In this document: one piece after another, positions 7,657 through 15,746 of the stretch | How positions within the stretch are numbered: position 1 is the first letter of the stretch | Layout of the letters: every line of letters begins with the position of its first letter | NCBI GenBank assembly: GCA_029565935.1 | Contig: JAKQNF010000013.1 | Location: forward strand, 1 to 64,000 | From: Bacillota bacterium | GTDB lineage: Bacteria > Bacillota > DTU025 > MWDF01 | Length of the DNA stretch: 64,000 nucleotides | Reading direction: 5' to 3' | The notes under the pieces: model-generated | What the model was told of the DNA's origin: nothing | Databases searched by the model: none | What the model saw: only the letters and a program-made list of their open reading frames with translations | Program-made: the position numbers and the translations under genes

Positions 7657-8382
7657 GTGGTCGAATTGAGGACATTGGTCGATGCTGCCGTAGAGTACAA
7701 CGACGAAGGATACCTCATACATTCGTGCAATTACATAGGTGCTTACGTTCGAGGCAGGACCAAGGATGAAGCACTCGGGAAATTCAAGGATGAAATTTCC
7801 AGGTATGCCATGTGGTCTACGGGAGAGTACCTGCCGGTTTCATGCGCTATGGAAATAAACATAATACAGGAGAAGAAGAGCAGCCTTGATGTCGCGGACG
7901 CCGATTCTGACATCATCTTCGAATCGGAGTTGATGCCCATTAACTCAGATGAGTATGAGGCAATGAAGGCCCTGGTCTTAAAATCCGCTGAAGATTTCGA
8001 GCTGCTCTACAAATCGATACCCGACAAGGGAGCAACTTCACTGAAGGAGAGGAAGACGTTCTACGGCCAGGTGCCCTTAACTGCAGAGGAGATGTATGTG
8101 CACACCAACAGGGTGACCGCTTACTATTTCGGGGAGATCGGCACAAGCACCGACTTCAAGTCGGGCATTTCGAACAATCGAACGGAGGCTTTCAGGTTGG
8201 CAGAAAGAATCCCGGACTATCTGAAGAACACGGTGCACATAGGAGCGTTCGACGAACTATGGACCTTAAGGAAAGTAATGAGAAGGTTCATCTGGCATGA
8301 TAGGATACATGCGAAAGCGATGTACAGGATGGCGGTGCGTATGTGGGGATCCTATAAGATATGCAATCCGTACTTCTTCTAG
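7657..8382 (+). CDS. HicB-like domain joined to a DinB-like domain
   Basis: Residues about 8-55 (VEYNDEGYLIHSCNYIGAYV, then GRTKDEALGKFKDEI) look like the HicB antitoxin-type fold, in which a short strand pair is followed by a helix. After a linker, residues 130-241 look like a DinB/YfiT-type four-helix protein: EEMYVHTNRVTAYYFG supplies a first histidine and WHDRIHAKAMYRMA a pair in HxxxH spacing, the usual metal ligands. DinB proteins are often thiol-dependent metalloenzymes. The GTG start at 7657 has only a weak ribosome-binding site, but a 20-codon ORF ends 2 bases before it and could deliver ribosomes. The domain reading is by eye. Confidence 0.55.
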   Translation: MVELRTLVDAAVEYNDEGYLIHSCNYIGAYVRGRTKDEALGKFKDEISRYAMWSTGEYLPVSCAMEINIIQEKKSSLDVADADSDIIFESELMPINSDEYEAMKALVLKSAEDFELLYKSIPDKGATSLKERKTFYGQVPLTAEEMYVHTNRVTAYYFGEIGTSTDFKSGISNNRTEAFRLAERIPDYLKNTVHIGAFDELWTLRKVMRRFIWHDRIHAKAMYRMAVRMWGSYKICNPYFF

Positions 8383-8430
8383 TTAGATAGCCACGTCTAA
8401 GAAGATCTTAGAGGGCCCTAACGTGCGGCG

Positions 8431-8456
8431 AGAGAAGAAGCGGCCCGTCGGGCCGC
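8431..8456 (-). terminator. terminator of the pyrophosphatase gene
   Basis: GCGGCCC and GGGCCGC enclose GTC at 8440-8456, and on the minus strand the stem is followed by TTCTTCTCT. It lies about 40 bases beyond the ppa stop codon. Confidence 0.7.
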
Positions 8457-8494
8457 CGGAATTCCGATCGAACCTCCATGCACGTAGCGCGCCA

Positions 8495-9025
8495 TCACCT
8501 TTGGAACTCTTCTAGGTACCTGTCTATGCTCTCTTGGATTATCTGTCTTGCGACGTCGAAGTCGCTAACCTTATCGATGGCGGTCTCCTTGCCCTCGAGC
8601 GTCTTGTACACCGAGAAGAAATGGGACATCTCCTCGAAGATATGAGCCGGAAGGTCCTTTATGCTCTTGTATTGGTTATAGTTCGGATCCCCGAATGGTA
8701 TCGCGATTATCTTCTCGTCCTTAAGCCCGTTGTCTTCCATGGTGATCACGCCTATCGGATAGCAGGAGACCAGGCACAATGGATGAAGCTCCTCTGCACA
8801 TAAGACGAGCACGTCCAGAGGATCGTTGTCCATAGCATATGTGCGTGGAATGAAACCATAGTTCGCCGGGTAATGGGTCGACGTATAGAGTACCCGATCC
8901 ATCTGCAGCAGACCTGTCTCCTTGTCTAGCTCGTACTTCGTCTTGAAACCTTTCGGGATCTCGATCACCGCGACGAAATTGTCCGGTTTTATCCTCTTGG
9001 GAGATATGCTGTGCCAAATATTCAT
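8495..9025 (-). CDS. ppa: inorganic pyrophosphatase, family I
   Basis: The enzyme hydrolyses pyrophosphate to two phosphates in the cytoplasm and pulls biosynthetic reactions forward, including the GlgC reaction encoded elsewhere in this window. The protein has 176 residues, the usual length of soluble family I enzymes. The signature DNDPLDVLVL holds the metal-binding aspartates, and the substrate-site motifs IEIPKGFKTKYELDKETG and YPANYGFIPRTY are intact. It stands alone with its own terminator. Assignment is firm. Confidence 0.95.
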   Translation of the reverse strand: MNIWHSISPKRIKPDNFVAVIEIPKGFKTKYELDKETGLLQMDRVLYTSTHYPANYGFIPRTYAMDNDPLDVLVLCAEELHPLCLVSCYPIGVITMEDNGLKDEKIIAIPFGDPNYNQYKSIKDLPAHIFEEMSHFFSVYKTLEGKETAIDKVSDFDVARQIIQESIDRYLEEFQR

Positions 9026-9192
9026 CCGATATACCCCCGATTACATTAAAAGGCCCGATATCTGCCCTGGACTGACATCAAGCCGGCCCTGTGTGCATAT
9101 TGTTGCCCTAACTAATAATAATAACACAGATCGCCCTTGTCGTTCTGATACAGGGACGATCTTGATGCTGTATACAATGTGGGAGGCATGCA

Positions 9193-9888
9193 TCAATCTT
9201 CGTCCCCGGATCCATCCGATCCGTACCTTTCCAGCATTCGCCCCATAACGTACATTGAGCCCAGATACTGGAATGCCAGCAGGAAGGAGCTGCCTATGAT
9301 TATCAACGCCCATATCATGCCCATCGTCACGTCGAAAGGCAACCCTAACATCCCCTTGACTTGGAGACATATGGTCCGCTCTTTTAGGGCTAGCCATGCG
9401 GTTACGATGCATAGTAAAAGTAGAGAGAGTGATGAAACAGCCACGAATATCTTAACCTTCGACTTTATGAGCTTGATGTCTTCGTAGCGTAAAGATCCCC
9501 CTTTGACAAGGACATAGCTGCCCACGATGCCCACAAGGCTGTTGAAAACAGGGAATCCCATGAAAAAGCCGTAGATCATAGCAGAATAGAACAGTGATAA
9601 CAAAATCAACTTGATGAAGCTTAGATCGAACAATCCAAGCAGGTGTTTCCTCAATAGCGTCAGATCTAGCAGGATACCGATGAGAAGGCCTGTTAACATG
9701 CATACCATTATCACTCTATCGTCACGGAATAGGGGTATGCTGCCCCACCAGAAGCATATCGTTGTGACTGCAGGCGTGAAAATGCCCATCACTGACAACG
9801 ATATCAACTTATCGAAAAATGTCAGACACGGCACTTTTCCGCAGGTCGACCTATGGCTGGTTCCACCAACGATTTGCATGATTATCAA
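9193..9888 (-). CDS. membrane protein of unknown function, 231 aa
   Basis: Five or six hydrophobic segments are visible (about residues 28-48, 58-78, 90-112, 115-130, 147-168 and 187-210), and the C-terminus is acidic (RYGSDGSGDED). No family motif is recognised. The first 20 residues are not hydrophobic, so the true start could be an internal codon. Convergent and antisense ORFs over the same bases are shadows. It lies between ppa and a 580-base empty stretch. Confidence 0.5.
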   Translation of the reverse strand: MIIMQIVGGTSHRSTCGKVPCLTFFDKLISLSVMGIFTPAVTTICFWWGSIPLFRDDRVIMVCMLTGLLIGILLDLTLLRKHLLGLFDLSFIKLILLSLFYSAMIYGFFMGFPVFNSLVGIVGSYVLVKGGSLRYEDIKLIKSKVKIFVAVSSLSLLLLCIVTAWLALKERTICLQVKGMLGLPFDVTMGMIWALIIIGSSFLLAFQYLGSMYVMGRMLERYGSDGSGDED

Positions 9889-10467
9889 TCTAACAGGAGT
9901 GTGGAACGGGCGTCAACATGCCCTGAGGATACTGATCTAATACTGCTTGTGGTCTGCGTCGTCCTGAAGATGGTAAGCGTATTACCCTTTTGCCCTCTAG
10001 ATTGATGCATTTGTTTCGTTGCCAATCTTTAAATTTGCTAGGGCATGACGTGTTTCTGTGACATTATGCTAGAATAGGCGAGCACGAGTGAATTGAATAT
10101 CTGATTGTTCAGCTTTCTTGGAGACATACAAGACACTAATATTTTTTAGTGATACGCCCTATATCCACAGCGACCGAGAACAGCTTGCCAAAAACCGCAC
10201 CAGGCTAGTCAAAACGACGTTCTATATGGGCGATAGACGATACTGGGTATATACAGGCGGGCATACCGAAAAGGTAAAAAAAGGTGGGGGAATTTGGTGC
10301 CGTGACTGTCAGATTCCAGCGATTTGACAGCTAAAGCTTAATGAAAAGAAAATTTACCTATTGCTATTCATAGAAATCGGGAATAAAATATAAATGCTGT
10401 CTAAAGTAAGGTTCGTCATGATTCCAAGCTCTGGCAGTTAGAAAAATTTAAGCGAGGTAAGAAACTA
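9889..10467. other. gap without a supported gene
   Basis: About 580 bases hold no gene I can support. A 69-codon TTG-started ORF at 10118 lacks a ribosome-binding site. A weak AT-rich stretch at 10370-10400 might contain the promoter of the zinc-ribbon gene. Confidence 0.4.
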
Positions 10468-10755
10468 GTGGTTTACGAAGACAAGGTATTGAATTGCAGA
10501 GACTGTGGCAAGGATTTCGTTTTCACAGCAGGCGAGCAGGAGTTCTTCTCGCAGCGCGGCTTTGAGAACCAGCCGACGAGATGCCCCGAGTGCCGTAAAG
10601 CCCGCAAGATGCAGCAGAATGGCGGCAGCGCCAGGCAGATGTACGATGCGGTATGCACTTCGTGCGGCGCCCCGTGCAAAGTTCCCTTCCAGCCCAGCGG
10701 CGACAAGCCGGTCTACTGCAGCGATTGCTTCTCGGCCCATCGCACTGGCCGCTAA
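10468..10755 (+). CDS. small protein with two zinc-ribbon motifs (CxxC-x17-CxxC type)
   Basis: The 95-residue product contains two cysteine clusters. In the first, CRDCGKDFVF pairs with CPECRK, and in the second CTSCGAPC pairs with CSDC. Each could hold one zinc ion. Small proteins of this type are widespread in Bacteria (zinc-ribbon domain family PF13451) and have no established function; nucleic-acid or protein binding is the common guess. The GTG start follows GCGAGGTAAG. An intrinsic terminator stands right after it, so it forms a single-gene unit. Confidence 0.85.
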   Translation: MVYEDKVLNCRDCGKDFVFTAGEQEFFSQRGFENQPTRCPECRKARKMQQNGGSARQMYDAVCTSCGAPCKVPFQPSGDKPVYCSDCFSAHRTGR

Positions 10756-10786
10756 GCAAAGGGACCTTCCAGAAAGGAAGAACGAA

Positions 10787-10814
10787 AGCAGGTCTTAACG
10801 GACCTGCTTTTATT
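10787..10814 (+). terminator. intrinsic terminator after the zinc-ribbon gene
   Basis: AGCAGGTC (10787-10794) pairs perfectly with GACCTGCT (10801-10808), followed by TTTATTGTT. Confidence 0.85.
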
Positions 10815-10933
10815 GTTGTGCCCATAGTATGTTAGCTGGTTTGGACTTTCCTTGATGTTGTTCTTTGTAGTATAATTCCTTCATTAATAGTTGGATAGTC
10901 AAAGCAAAGACAACGACTGAGGAGGTAGCGCAA

Positions 10934-11677
10934 TTGAGCATGATAAGGAAAACCGTCATCGCACTCATGCTATCTGCACTGTTCGTCGCAGCAGCAATGC
11001 CTGCGCTGGCAGCCACTCCCAAAGAACAAGCGGATCTTTATTACTCGCTTCGCAAGGACATGAGCAACGTAAAGAAAGGGATAGAGCTAGTAGAGCAGGA
11101 GCTTGTAAAGAATCCGAATGACTACGAGCTGTTGTGGAGACAGGCTCGTTTCTACTGGTTCATGGGAGACAGAGCCGAAGGCAAAGAAAGACTGGCTAAC
11201 TTTGAGAAGGGGAAGGATTACGCAGAAAGAGCCACCGAGGCCAACGAGCAGGGCATAGACGGGCAGTATTGGCTTGCGGCCAGCATAGGCAGCGTTGGGA
11301 TAGAGCGTGGCATCATGGCCAGCCTCTTCATGGTGCCGTCCATGAAAAAGGCCCTCGAAAAATGCATCAAGATCGACCCTAAGCATGGCGACAGCCATTA
11401 TCTTTACGCAAGGCTTCTATGGCAGGTCCCGGGAATCGCCGGAGGAAACGTGAAGAAGGCCCTGGAAGAGGCCAAACTGTCTGTCCAATATGATCCAGGT
11501 GAAATCTCGCACTGGGTAGCTCTAGGGCAAATCGCTGCGGCCAACAAGGACTACAAGGAAGCTAGGACAGCTCTAGAGAAAGCGATCTCGATGCCAGACG
11601 ATCCGGAAGATCCTGTAGGAAGCCAGAAAGACAGGGAAGAGGCAAAAGCAGAACTTAAAAAGATAGAGGGTAAATAA
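10934..11677 (+). CDS. exported TPR protein, TatT-like
   Basis: A signal peptide (hydrophobic core ALMLSALFVAAAMPALA, cleavage before ATPKE) leads into an all-helical protein with TPR-like repeats, for example ELLWRQARFYWFMGD, SHYLYARLLWQVPG and ISHWVALGQIAAANKDY. The arrangement resembles the TatT component family associated with TRAP transporters, whose members form periplasmic trimers. No TRAP genes are nearby, so its partner is unknown. The TTG at 10934 lies 8 bases after GGAGG and is favoured over the ATG two codons later. A strong terminator follows, so it is monocistronic. Confidence 0.75.
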   Translation: MSMIRKTVIALMLSALFVAAAMPALAATPKEQADLYYSLRKDMSNVKKGIELVEQELVKNPNDYELLWRQARFYWFMGDRAEGKERLANFEKGKDYAERATEANEQGIDGQYWLAASIGSVGIERGIMASLFMVPSMKKALEKCIKIDPKHGDSHYLYARLLWQVPGIAGGNVKKALEEAKLSVQYDPGEISHWVALGQIAAANKDYKEARTALEKAISMPDDPEDPVGSQKDREEAKAELKKIEGK

Positions 11678-11687
11678 GGTTTGCGAT

Positions 11688-11716
11688 AAAGGCCGGGAGA
11701 CCGGCCTTTCTTTTTT
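11688..11716 (+). terminator. intrinsic terminator after the TPR gene
   Basis: AAAGGCCGG (11688-11696), a GAGA loop and CCGGCCTTT (11701-11709) are followed by CTTTTTT. Confidence 0.92.
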
Positions 11717-11801
11717 CATACACCGTAAAGTGGGGCTCAGCTGGACAAACGCCTGTATCGCCCGTGAGTTAGGCACTAGTTGGAGGGCCCGGAGGAGAAA
11801 G

Positions 11802-12461
11802 ATGAGGAAGGTAGCTGCTATCATGACGATATCACTTATGCTTGTGTTGGGTGCGGTCCTGATTGTCTGTCTTCCTTCTTCGAAGGAGGAGGCAACCGGA
11901 CAAATGCCGCAAGCAGGAGAAAACATCAACAGGAACCTCACAGACCTTTCGACGCTGCCCGATAATTCGATAAAAGGACCGCAGGAAATCGACATGTCCT
12001 CATACAGGCTGAGGGTCTATGGCAACGTACAGAAGGAGCTTGCCTATACATACGAGGAGATACTGTCAAAAGGAGGGATTAGCAGGTACTCCGTCTTGTA
12101 TTGCGTAGAAGGATGGGATGCTGCAGTCGTATGGGAGGGAACGAGGTTAATGGATATCATCCTTCCTTCGGGGCCGAAAGAGGGAAGCAAGGTAGTGGTG
12201 TTCCATTCCGTGGATGGTTATACGACCTCAATTCCATTAGAGGAGATCATGGCTAAGGACATGTTGATAGCCTATGGCGCCAACGGGGGAACGCTTCCCG
12301 TAAACGTAGGCTACCCATTCATAGTCGTCGCCCAGGATAAGCTCGGGTACAAGTGGGCCAGGTGGGTGATAGGCATAGAGGTATCCAGGGATGAAGGATA
12401 TGAAGGGTACTGGGAACAAAGAGGATATCCCAACGATGCAAACGTGAAGGATTGGAAATGA
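11802..12461 (+). CDS. membrane-anchored molybdopterin-type oxidoreductase domain protein
   Basis: After an N-terminal hydrophobic anchor (residues 5-22) and a short linker, residues about 65-205 match the oxidoreductase molybdopterin-binding domain of the sulfite oxidase/YedY group. The motif VLYCVEGWDA carries the conserved cysteine that ligates molybdenum, and VGYPFIVVAQDKLGYKWARW matches the conserved end of the fold. The catalytic domain would face outward. No dimerisation domain, heme or membrane partner gene is next to it. Start chosen at ATG 11802, 4 bases after GGAGGAG; the upstream extension lacks a signal. Confidence 0.8.
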   Translation: MRKVAAIMTISLMLVLGAVLIVCLPSSKEEATGQMPQAGENINRNLTDLSTLPDNSIKGPQEIDMSSYRLRVYGNVQKELAYTYEEILSKGGISRYSVLYCVEGWDAAVVWEGTRLMDIILPSGPKEGSKVVVFHSVDGYTTSIPLEEIMAKDMLIAYGANGGTLPVNVGYPFIVVAQDKLGYKWARWVIGIEVSRDEGYEGYWEQRGYPNDANVKDWK

Positions 12462-12557
12462 TCCGTGATATGGGGTTCAGCGCATATCGGTTTGACACAC
12501 TAATAGTCATAGACTGGAATATAATATAGTCAGGAACGGTGATTGGAGGGACGAAAG

Positions 12558-13331
12558 ATGCGGAAAGCCTTCTTGATAATCGCCCTGCTGGTTATGCTTG
12601 CCGCAGCCTCCGGGCTGGTTCTTGCCTCGATCGATGGGATCTACGCCTTGAAGATAGGCGATAAGATACTAGTCGAACTTGACGAAGGCCAGAGACTGAC
12701 TATACTGCTGCTTGCCGACCCGGAAGTAAGATGCATCGCATTACCGGAAGGCGCTGTTTATGACGACGTAAGGCAAGTCTTGACCTGGATACCTGATTTC
12801 GACCAGAAAGGGGCGCATGTAATAGTCTTCAGTGGACAGCTGAACGGTGAGGACAAGACGACATATGTGCTTATATCAGTGCATAATGTCAACTGGGCTC
12901 CCGAAGCCGCCCTGGCTTATGCGCGACCGTCGTCAATTTGGCCGAATGACGAGATGGTGCCTGTCGATATTGTCCTTCAGGATCCTCTTTCCCGGAAGAT
13001 GGAGGTAACGATCAATAAGGTCGAGGTGGTAGACACCATAGTGAATTCGCGCTCGGTTGAGCAGAAGGCTATCAAAGCCGAAGACGGTAATGGCATGATC
13101 AGGAGGACTAGCATTGAGTTCACACAGAGGATGTTCGAGGGCAAGGAAGGTGTGGACTACCGTGTTGAGGAAGGTATGCTCTATCTTCTGGCATCAAAGC
13201 CTGTCACTGCGACTGAAAGGCATTATAAAGTCAATTTCACCCTGACCCACCCGATAACGAGGCTATCTGATTCAGGGGAAGTGATCATCAGGGTCACAGA
13301 AGGGATGCATGAGATATTACCATTTAGGTGA
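12558..13331 (+). CDS. exported protein with an Ig-like domain
   Basis: The start at ATG 12558 follows GGAGGGACGAAAG and gives a signal peptide ending near LVLAS. The first mature domain (about residues 30-110) has the putative-Ig or cadherin-like pattern, with VYDDVRQVLTWIPDFDQKG followed by HVIVFSG. A second beta-rich region fills residues 115-255. No enzyme motif is present. It follows the molybdopterin protein by about 95 bases in the same direction and may be co-transcribed. Its role is unknown; an adhesin or scaffold for a surface complex is possible. Confidence 0.6.
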   Translation: MRKAFLIIALLVMLAAASGLVLASIDGIYALKIGDKILVELDEGQRLTILLLADPEVRCIALPEGAVYDDVRQVLTWIPDFDQKGAHVIVFSGQLNGEDKTTYVLISVHNVNWAPEAALAYARPSSIWPNDEMVPVDIVLQDPLSRKMEVTINKVEVVDTIVNSRSVEQKAIKAEDGNGMIRRTSIEFTQRMFEGKEGVDYRVEEGMLYLLASKPVTATERHYKVNFTLTHPITRLSDSGEVIIRVTEGMHEILPFR

Positions 13332-13411
13332 CTTGATGCCCAGAGGACCGACCTTAAGGAACGGAGCACATTAGTCGGTCATCATGGGTACAGGGCTTAT
13401 AGGAATGGTAG

Positions 13412-13442
13412 ACAGGAAGCCGCCGATGGGTCGGCTTCCTGT
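13412..13442 (+). terminator. hairpin, probable terminator
   Basis: ACAGGAAGCCG and CGGCTTCCTGT form an 11-bp perfect stem with a 9-base loop. The tail TCATATAAAA is poor in T, so termination may be weak or factor-assisted. Confidence 0.55.
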
Positions 13443-13628
13443 TCATATAAAAACAGGACACCGACAAGGAAGGCATATGGCGAATGACTTTGTATCGGCT
13501 TAACGTTTATTTGGTATGGATACAGATTTCACCCTGACTCAATGGTAAGTTATGCCCCGGGGTTGGAGGAACAAAGGCCGGGATGGTGTAATATCATAAT
13601 AAGCCATATAGATGATGTGGAGGTTAAA

Positions 13629-14594
13629 TTGAACACTATAGAGGAAAGATACTCGATCGGTGCCAGGACCTTATTGATACTCTTGGCGATCAATATCCCG
13701 CTTGCGGCCATTAAGCTCGTGGCAGGGATTGTGTCCGGAAGCTCCGCTCTAGTATCCAGCTCCATCATCACTACGATGACAGCGCTTACTACGGTGTCGA
13801 CGATAACTGAGATGAGACTGGCAACAAGGCCGGCCGACAAGAGGAAGTTCTTCATGCAAAGCAGGCTCGGCGTGATATTCACAAGGCTTGTGGCAACGGC
13901 CTTAGTCATCTTCGGCATAGTCCTCGTACGTGGAAACATCGTGAACCTTCTGACGGGAGATTACGGCAGGCCCAGCTGGATAGCCATACCTGTCTGCGTA
14001 CTGTCGGTCATCCTCAAGGAGTATGCATACATCATAACGAGGAGCTCGGCTGCAAAGACCCACAACAGCGCTGTGATGACGGAGGCCATATACCAAAGGA
14101 TCGACATGGGAGCATCCGCCATAGCTCTGCTTGGAGCGACGCTTGGGATGCTTTTGTTCCCGGTCATCGATCCTCTGTTCGGCGTAGTTATAGCGGCCGC
14201 GCTGTCATGGATGGGGCTGCAGTTATGGTGGAATTCGATAGTAGAGCTCCTGGAAGAGAAGCTGGAACCCCAGCTCATAGGGTCGATAAAGCGCGTCTTG
14301 GCAGGATTCAACGGCAGCACCGGCAAGATCACCCTCAAGCAAGCCACCACAAAGAAGTATGGCGGTTTCGTCTATGTCGACGTAGTGGTCGGAATGGATC
14401 CATCGATTTCGCTCTACGCTTCCCATGAAGCTGCGGATAGGATAGAGGATATGATCAAAAGGGCACTTCCGTTCGTCTCAGGAGTCGATGTACAAGCCGA
14501 GCCGGCGGAAGGGCACGGCGGGAGCGAGGACCTAGGAGCGGATGCGGCGATTTTCGAGCAGGAGAAGCACGACGGAAGCAGTGAGGTGTCTTAA
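13629..14594 (+). CDS. CDF-like membrane protein lacking the canonical metal ligands
   Basis: The layout is that of a cation diffusion facilitator: six membrane segments and a C-terminal cytoplasmic domain of about 90 residues (IKRVLAGFNGSTGKITLKQA onward). The key residues are changed. The TM2 DxxxD site reads SSSIITTMTALTT, and the TM5 HxxxD site reads YQRID, keeping only the aspartate. The usual HPYGHGR loop is replaced by KRKFFMQSR. Zinc or iron export by the known mechanism is therefore doubtful. I chose TTG 13629, five bases after GGAGG, over ATG 13542. The stop codon lies two bases before the ROK gene, so both are likely co-translated. Confidence 0.7.
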   Translation: MNTIEERYSIGARTLLILLAINIPLAAIKLVAGIVSGSSALVSSSIITTMTALTTVSTITEMRLATRPADKRKFFMQSRLGVIFTRLVATALVIFGIVLVRGNIVNLLTGDYGRPSWIAIPVCVLSVILKEYAYIITRSSAAKTHNSAVMTEAIYQRIDMGASAIALLGATLGMLLFPVIDPLFGVVIAAALSWMGLQLWWNSIVELLEEKLEPQLIGSIKRVLAGFNGSTGKITLKQATTKKYGGFVYVDVVVGMDPSISLYASHEAADRIEDMIKRALPFVSGVDVQAEPAEGHGGSEDLGADAAIFEQEKHDGSSEVS

Positions 14595-14596
14595 GG

Positions 14597-15724
14597 ATGC
14601 GTACCGAGAGCTTTTTCAAGGGATTCGGCAGGGAGCATGCAAGGGCCATCGAGCTAATGAGGAAAGGCTTGCTCAAAGAGGAGAACGGCAATGTCGTGCC
14701 CGATGATGTCAAGGAGGAGCTCGTCGCGAGGGGCCTTGCATACAAACAAAAGGGCAAGCTTCTCATCGACCCTGAGTATGGATATTTCCTCGGGATAGAC
14801 ATAGGAGGTACGTCAGCCAAGTCGATGCTGATCGATTTTGGCTTCAAGGCGGTGGCCGGCAGCTTCAGGAGCGAGGACAGAGGGTCGGAGATCAATGTTT
14901 TCAAGCATAACCTGGAAAGGGCGCTCGACGGGACGATGGGATCCGCAAATCCGAGAAGGATACTGGGCATAGGCATAGCCCTGCCTGGCACGGTGGATCC
15001 GTCGCACGGCAAGGTGTTGTTCACGACCAACGTACAGTTCCTTTCGGGTCTCAGGGCCATAGAACTGCTGCCGCGTAAATTCGCGTCGGCTTGGGCCGAC
15101 CTGCCCATGAAGCTAGAGCACGATTGTAAAGCGGCCGTTCTGGCGGAAAAGCTCGCCGGCGGGCCCGGGCACACCGAGAGGAAGGAATCTTCAATAGTAG
15201 CGGTCACCGTCGGCACAGGGGTGAGCGCAGGTTCATACGTGAACGGTTCGGTGATCAGAGGAGCTACGAACGCTGCCGGGGAATTCGGCCATATAATGGT
15301 GAATGGGCTCGACGGAAGACAGTGCGGCTGCGGGAAGGTAGGATGCTTGGAAGCGGAGGCCTCCGGATCGGCCATGCAGGCCAAGTGGCTGGAACGTACC
15401 GGCACGAAGGCTACCGTGGTAGAGATAGCAGAAGCCGCGATGGACGGGAACATCGACGCGATCGAGCTGTTCAAGGAGACCGGTAGGTGGCTGGGACTAG
15501 GCCTGAGCTACATAGTCAACCTGATGGAACCCGAACTGATAACTCTATACGGAGGTGTATCGGCCGCATACGACCTGTTCTCGGAATCACTTAACGAGAC
15601 GCTGTCCAAGCACGCCTGGCCGCTGGCCAACTGGAAGGTAGAACGCTCGATGATCGGTTCTGAGATAGTGGGTCTTGGCGCGGCCTTAGTTGCATATGAG
15701 CATATTCTCGGTTCTGCGACATAG
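14597..15724 (+). CDS. ROK-family sugar kinase (glucokinase-like)
   Basis: The ROK fold begins at residue 58 with the phosphate-binding FLGIDIGGTSAK. LEHDCKAAVLAE supplies the likely catalytic aspartate, and CGCGKVGCLEA is the ROK zinc motif preceded by the conserved EFGH. Residues 1-55 resemble a shortened winged-helix segment, so a regulatory function is not excluded. Placement between a membrane protein and phosphoglucomutase, opposite the glycogen operon, suggests glucose to glucose-6-phosphate. Substrate cannot be proven from sequence. The gene starts two bases after the preceding stop. Confidence 0.85.
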   Translation: MRTESFFKGFGREHARAIELMRKGLLKEENGNVVPDDVKEELVARGLAYKQKGKLLIDPEYGYFLGIDIGGTSAKSMLIDFGFKAVAGSFRSEDRGSEINVFKHNLERALDGTMGSANPRRILGIGIALPGTVDPSHGKVLFTTNVQFLSGLRAIELLPRKFASAWADLPMKLEHDCKAAVLAEKLAGGPGHTERKESSIVAVTVGTGVSAGSYVNGSVIRGATNAAGEFGHIMVNGLDGRQCGCGKVGCLEAEASGSAMQAKWLERTGTKATVVEIAEAAMDGNIDAIELFKETGRWLGLGLSYIVNLMEPELITLYGGVSAAYDLFSESLNETLSKHAWPLANWKVERSMIGSEIVGLGAALVAYEHILGSAT

Positions 15725-15746
15725 GAAGAACGGGGGTGCCGGCAAG

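Noticed and set aside
9100-9135. taataataataac short repeat between ppa and the membrane protein gene
   Set aside because: Only about four trinucleotide units in AT-rich spacer; too short to be meaningful.
10118-10327. 69-codon TTG-started ORF
   Set aside because: No ribosome-binding site, no recognisable pattern and no terminator; codon use does not resemble the neighbours.
10852-10876. promoter TTGATG...TATAAT before the TPR gene
   Set aside because: The -10 box is perfect but the spacer is only 13 bases, and no other -35 at 16-18 bases is convincing.
12492-12525. promoter TTGACA...TATAAT before the Ig-like gene
   Set aside because: Both boxes are perfect but separated by 22 bases, too long for a normal promoter; a functional promoter nearby remains possible.
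14455-15474. 339-codon minus-strand ORF
   Set aside because: Antisense shadow of the ROK kinase gene; Ser/Pro-rich composition typical of such frames.
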